Shown: one piece after another, positions 8,235 through 9,745 of the stretch
How the letters are laid out: each line of letters opens with the position of its first letter
Position numbering within the stretch: the stretch's first letter is position 1
Source of the DNA: JAVEDQ01 sp035468175
Lineage (GTDB): Bacteria > Actinomycetota > Actinomycetes > Frankiales > Frankiaceae
NCBI GenBank assembly: GCA_035468175.1
Contig: DATITC010000063.1
Span: 1-9,745 of the forward strand
Direction: 5' to 3'
Length of the DNA stretch: 9,745 nucleotides
Position numbers and translations under genes: made by a program
The notes under the pieces: generated by a model
Database searches by the model: none
Told to the model about the DNA's origin: nothing
What the model saw: the letters and a program-made list of their open reading frames with translations, nothing else

Positions 8235-8681
8235 TCAGCCGGTCGGTGCGGTACGCAGATACCAGTTGACGCTGGTCTCGTGCGCCCACGCGTTGCACGG
8301 CGTGCCGTAACGCCCGGCGATGTAGTCCAGCCCCCAGCGGATCTGGGTGGCGGGGTTGGTCAGCCAGTCCGGGCCGGCGCTCGCCATCTTCCGCGCCGGC
8401 AACGACTGCGGAATGCCGTAGGCACCGCTGGAGGGGTTGGTGGCGTAGACGTTCCAGTTGCTCTCGCGATTCCACAGGTTGTTCAGGCACGCGGCCTGGC
8501 TGGCCCAGCCGCGACCGATCAGCTGCTGGAAGGCGATCTGCCTGGCAACCGCCGGATTGGCACGCGGAGGCGGCGAGCAGCTGGTGGCGGCGGTCGCAAC
8601 GGCGAGGGTGACCCCGGCGAGAGCGACGGCGGACCGGTAGCGACGGGCGGTGAGACGGATCGGCACGGGAGGCCCCTTCAT
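8235..8681 (-). CDS. Small secreted lytic transglycosylase (SLT-like, lysozyme fold), c-di-AMP riboswitch controlled
   Basis: Up to 148 residues. The N-terminus has a basic region (RLTARRYR), a hydrophobic core (SAVALAGVTLAVATAA) and a Cys at 35 (ATSC), either a weak lipobox or a plain signal-peptide end; the mature part is exported. The catalytic domain starts near residue 43: ACLNNLWNRESNWNVYATNP carries the general acid Glu73, followed by GAYGIPQSLPARKM and QIRWGLDYIAGRYG, the pattern of short actinobacterial transglycosylases that cleave peptidoglycan glycan strands. Cys65 and Cys129 could form a disulfide. The ATG at 8681 directly abuts the riboswitch and has no good Shine-Dalgarno; a GTG five codons later (8666) has AAGGGG six bases upstream and may be the true start. 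The gene converges on the lipoprotein hydrolase gene. Riboswitch control of such enzymes by c-di-AMP is well known in Actinobacteria. Confidence 0.9.
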   Translation of the reverse strand: MKGPPVPIRLTARRYRSAVALAGVTLAVATAATSCSPPPRANPAVARQIAFQQLIGRGWASQAACLNNLWNRESNWNVYATNPSSGAYGIPQSLPARKMASAGPDWLTNPATQIRWGLDYIAGRYGTPCNAWAHETSVNWYLRTAPTG

Positions 8682-8850
8682 CCCGGCTGCGGAGTGAGCT
8701 GTCGGGTTCGGGCGAACTCCACCCGGCCGGAGCGACGTACAGCTCCCGGCTTCACCCCAAGGACCCGGTCGAGGACCGGTCCCGACTTCTTGGTTCCTCC
8801 GCTCCTGCCTGAATCGCGGAGCACACGCGCGGCGGCAGGACTCGACGGAC
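8682..8850 (-). promoter_or_regulatory. c-di-AMP riboswitch (ydaO/yuaA type), leader of the transglycosylase gene
   Basis: On the minus strand the conserved core blocks of the ydaO aptamer appear in order. A stem TCCTGCC/GGCAGGA (8840-8834 with 8809-8803) runs into GCGGAGGAACCA (8802-8791), then a near-perfect hairpin at 8783-8761, then TTGGGGTGAAGCC (8760-8748), then a stem around GGAGC/GCTCC, then CGAACCCGACAGCTCACTCC (8710-8691). The blocks correspond to the GGGGACCCA, GGGGTGAATCC and GAACCCGTCAGCTAACC elements of the Bacillus aptamer. The 5' limit and the closing P1 stem are uncertain. The aptamer binds cyclic di-AMP and usually lowers expression of cell-wall hydrolases and osmolyte genes. 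Bases 8851-8962 upstream hold the presumed promoter, but I could not assign it; a CCCGTTACGGG palindrome lies at 8893-8903. Confidence 0.9.
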
Positions 8851-8962
8851 CGCGGTGGCGTCGCCGTTCACGACGACACCGCTCCATCGGCACCCGTTAC
8901 GGGAGAGGTTCGTCCGTTCGGGCGATCATGCTGCGCGCCCGTGACGTCGATCGGCCAGCAAA

Positions 8963-9190
8963 CTAGCCTTCGAGTGGTCCCGCCCAGCGCCAGTCACCGC
9001 CCGGGCCGAGGTACTCGACCCGCTGCACCTCGCCCGTCTCTTCCTCGTCCCGCGCCCAGGCGAGAGCGGACGCGTGGTCGTCGAACGAGGCCTCGTCGAC
9101 GATGTCTCCCAGTCCGTCGAGGAACCGATGCGGGTCACGGGGCGCGACCCTAAACGCGCGGTGGAGCTCGCCGAGAACCGATGTCGCCAT
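8963..9190 (-). CDS. Hypothetical 75-residue acidic protein
   Basis: I do not recognise it. The reading frame from ATG 9190 to TAG 8963 encodes 75 residues, with strong G/C preference at third codon positions, which supports a real gene. No signal peptide or membrane helix is seen. The sequence is acidic in the middle (DGLGDIVDEASFDDH, ARDEEETGEV) and ends with aromatic-rich GGDWRWAGPLEG. The middle (FDDHASALAWARDEEE, then VQRVEYLGPGGDW) looks like a helix followed by a two-stranded sheet. The open frame continues upstream to 9451, but that part runs through repeats and reads as low-complexity, so ATG 9190 is preferred; only a distant AAGG about 12 bases upstream could be a ribosome site. It lies 112 bases upstream of the riboswitch, on the same strand. 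Confidence 0.6.
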   Translation of the reverse strand: MATSVLGELHRAFRVAPRDPHRFLDGLGDIVDEASFDDHASALAWARDEEETGEVQRVEYLGPGGDWRWAGPLEG

Positions 9191-9244
9191 CTGCGGTGCG
9201 AGCCTTGGTTGGGCGCCCACGGACGATCGCTGGCCGCGACGGAT

Positions 9245-9384
9245 GATCTCCAGTGGGCGAGAACGGGGCGGGATCCGGGCTCTGAGAACCCCGAAATCGG
9301 GCCCGTCCCCGCCCACCGCCGATCCACGGCCGCTGTGATCTCCGGTGGGCGAGAACGGCAGCGGGATGATCGCCGATGGGGGTC
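9245..9384. repeat. Cluster of degenerate intergenic repeats around GATCTCCRGTGGGCGAGAAC
   Basis: Two copies of a 22-base unit (9245-9266 and 9337-9358) differ at one base (A or G at the eighth position) and both continue into GCGGGAT. A third, more diverged half copy begins with GATC at 9368, 31 bases after the second. A partial inverted copy (GCCCACCGCCGATC) lies at 9311-9324. The 92-base spacing of the two best copies is close to three times 31. It may be a REP-like or other dispersed intergenic element; copies elsewhere in the genome cannot be seen from here. Confidence 0.65.
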
Positions 9385-9492
9385 CCGCCGATGAATCCGG
9401 CACCCCTTGACCCGTGCCCCCCACCCGTGCGCCCCCGCGCGTCACCCACATCCGGTACCGGTTCGGTGTAGCTCGGAGCCCTCACGTGTAGC

Positions 9493-9498
9493 GAGACT
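9493..9498 (+). promoter_or_regulatory. Weak putative -10 element of the phosphohexomutase gene (GAGACT)
   Basis: GAGACT keeps the A at position 2 and T at position 6 of a -10 hexamer and ends six bases before GTG 9505. The AGGG before the GTG touches it directly and cannot act as a normal Shine-Dalgarno, so a leaderless start is possible. An alternative hexamer TAGCGA (9489-9494) is equally weak. Confidence 0.22.
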
Positions 9499-9504
9499 GC
9501 AGGG

Positions 9505-9745
9505 GTGGATGCCCCGCTCCTCGACGCCGTCCGAGCCTGGATCCGTGCCGACCCGGACGAGGACGACCGCGCGGAGCTGCAGCAGCTGCTGGACCAGCAG
9601 GACGAGCCGGAGCTCACCGATCGCTTCGGAGGTCCCCTGCGCTTCGGCACCGCCGGCATCCGCGGACCGATGCGCGCCGGCCCGAACGGCGTCAACACGT
9701 CGACCGTGGCCCGGACCGCGGCGGGGCTGGCCGCGTTCCTCGGAC
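9505..9745 (+). CDS. pmmB: Phosphohexomutase (PmmB-like alpha-D-phosphohexomutase), N-terminal part (3' end outside window)
   Basis: The first 80 codons of an alpha-D-phosphohexomutase, the superfamily of phosphoglucomutase, phosphomannomutase and phosphopentomutase-like enzymes, which move phosphate between C1 and C6 (or C5) of sugar phosphates. The N-terminus is a helical lead (LLDAVRAWIRADPDEDDRAE), then FGGPLRFGTAGIRGPMRAGP (46-65), the domain-1 motif of the PmmB/PGM2-type group, then the expected helix NTSTVARTAAGLAAFLG. The serine phosphate loop lies past the window edge. GTG 9505 is chosen because the protein then starts just before the usual N-terminal helix. In Mycobacterium tuberculosis deoD is followed directly by pmmB; here they are 2.9 kb apart. 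The link may be metabolic, because phosphorylase releases ribose 1-phosphate. Exact sugar specificity is not readable. Confidence 0.88.
   Translation, partial: MDAPLLDAVRAWIRADPDEDDRAELQQLLDQQDEPELTDRFGGPLRFGTAGIRGPMRAGPNGVNTSTVARTAAGLAAFLG

Larger units (their letters stand above)
9191..9504. other. Intergenic region between divergent genes, no gene seen
   Basis: A 314-base stretch between the 75-residue protein (-) and the phosphohexomutase (+). The left half holds degenerate GATC-centred repeats. The right half is C-rich on the plus strand with a 10-bp palindrome CCGGTACCGG (9452-9461) and a direct repeat GTGTAGC at 9466-9472 and 9486-9492, spaced exactly 20 bases (about two helical turns), just before the phosphohexomutase start; these could be regulator sites. 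Open frames through here read as low-complexity and are not convincing. Confidence 0.6.

Noticed and set aside
8893..8903. Palindrome CCCGTTACGGG upstream of the riboswitch as an operator
   Set aside because: A single 11-bp palindrome with no match to a regulator site I know; mentioned only as a landmark.
9245..9384. A CRISPR array
   Set aside because: Too few units, uneven spacing, diverged copies, one inverted, and no cas gene nearby.
9407..9412. TTGACC as a -35 element for the phosphohexomutase
   Set aside because: No -10-like sequence lies 16-18 bases downstream and the gene starts almost 100 bases further on.

Overview
The window is chromosomal DNA from a high-GC Gram-positive bacterium (Actinomycetota). 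The evidence is the strong G/C bias at third codon positions, the frequent GTG starts, several genes with no Shine-Dalgarno sequence but a -10-like hexamer 6-8 bases before the start codon (leaderless layout), an MmpL-type transporter, a mycobacterial-style purine nucleoside phosphorylase, and a c-di-AMP riboswitch in front of a cell-wall hydrolase. The genus cannot be fixed from the sequence alone.

Left part (1-5704). The window opens inside the C-terminal half of an MMPL/RND transporter (+). It meets, tail to tail, a five-gene minus-strand run that reads leftward from about 5723: a stand-alone catalytic subunit of methylmalonyl-CoA mutase, a small protein resembling bacterial PH domains, a small two-helix membrane protein, a YbdK-type carboxylate-amine ligase (GCS2 family), and an M20D amidohydrolase. 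The last two overlap by ATGA and are almost certainly translationally coupled. The spacings (52, 87, 30 and -4 bases) fit one transcript, with a possible internal RNA hairpin in the 87-base gap.

Middle (5705-8213). An 81-base divergent promoter region separates the mutase from purine nucleoside phosphorylase (+). The phosphorylase stop codon is the first unit of a five-copy, about 13-bp tandem repeat in which every unit starts with TGA. A secreted lipoprotein alpha/beta hydrolase (+) follows and ends at a hairpin shared with the converging gene.

Right part (8215-9745). A small secreted lytic transglycosylase (-) lies behind a well-conserved c-di-AMP (ydaO-type) riboswitch whose 3' end touches the first possible start codon. 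Next come a 75-residue protein of unknown function (-), a 314-base intergenic stretch with degenerate GATC-centred repeats, and the first 80 codons of a phosphohexomutase of the PmmB type (+).

Functional themes are propionate/odd-chain carbon handling (mutase), amide-bond making and breaking (ligase plus amidohydrolase), purine salvage (phosphorylase, perhaps joined to the phosphosugar mutase by the fate of ribose 1-phosphate), and cell-envelope turnover (lipoprotein hydrolase, transglycosylase). I found no CRISPR array, tRNA, rRNA, transposase, phage gene or recognisable defence system. The points most worth a second look are regulatory: the riboswitch/start-codon arrangement, a leaderless 8-codon upstream ORF overlapping the mutase start, the stop-codon repeats, and the coupled ligase-amidohydrolase pair.
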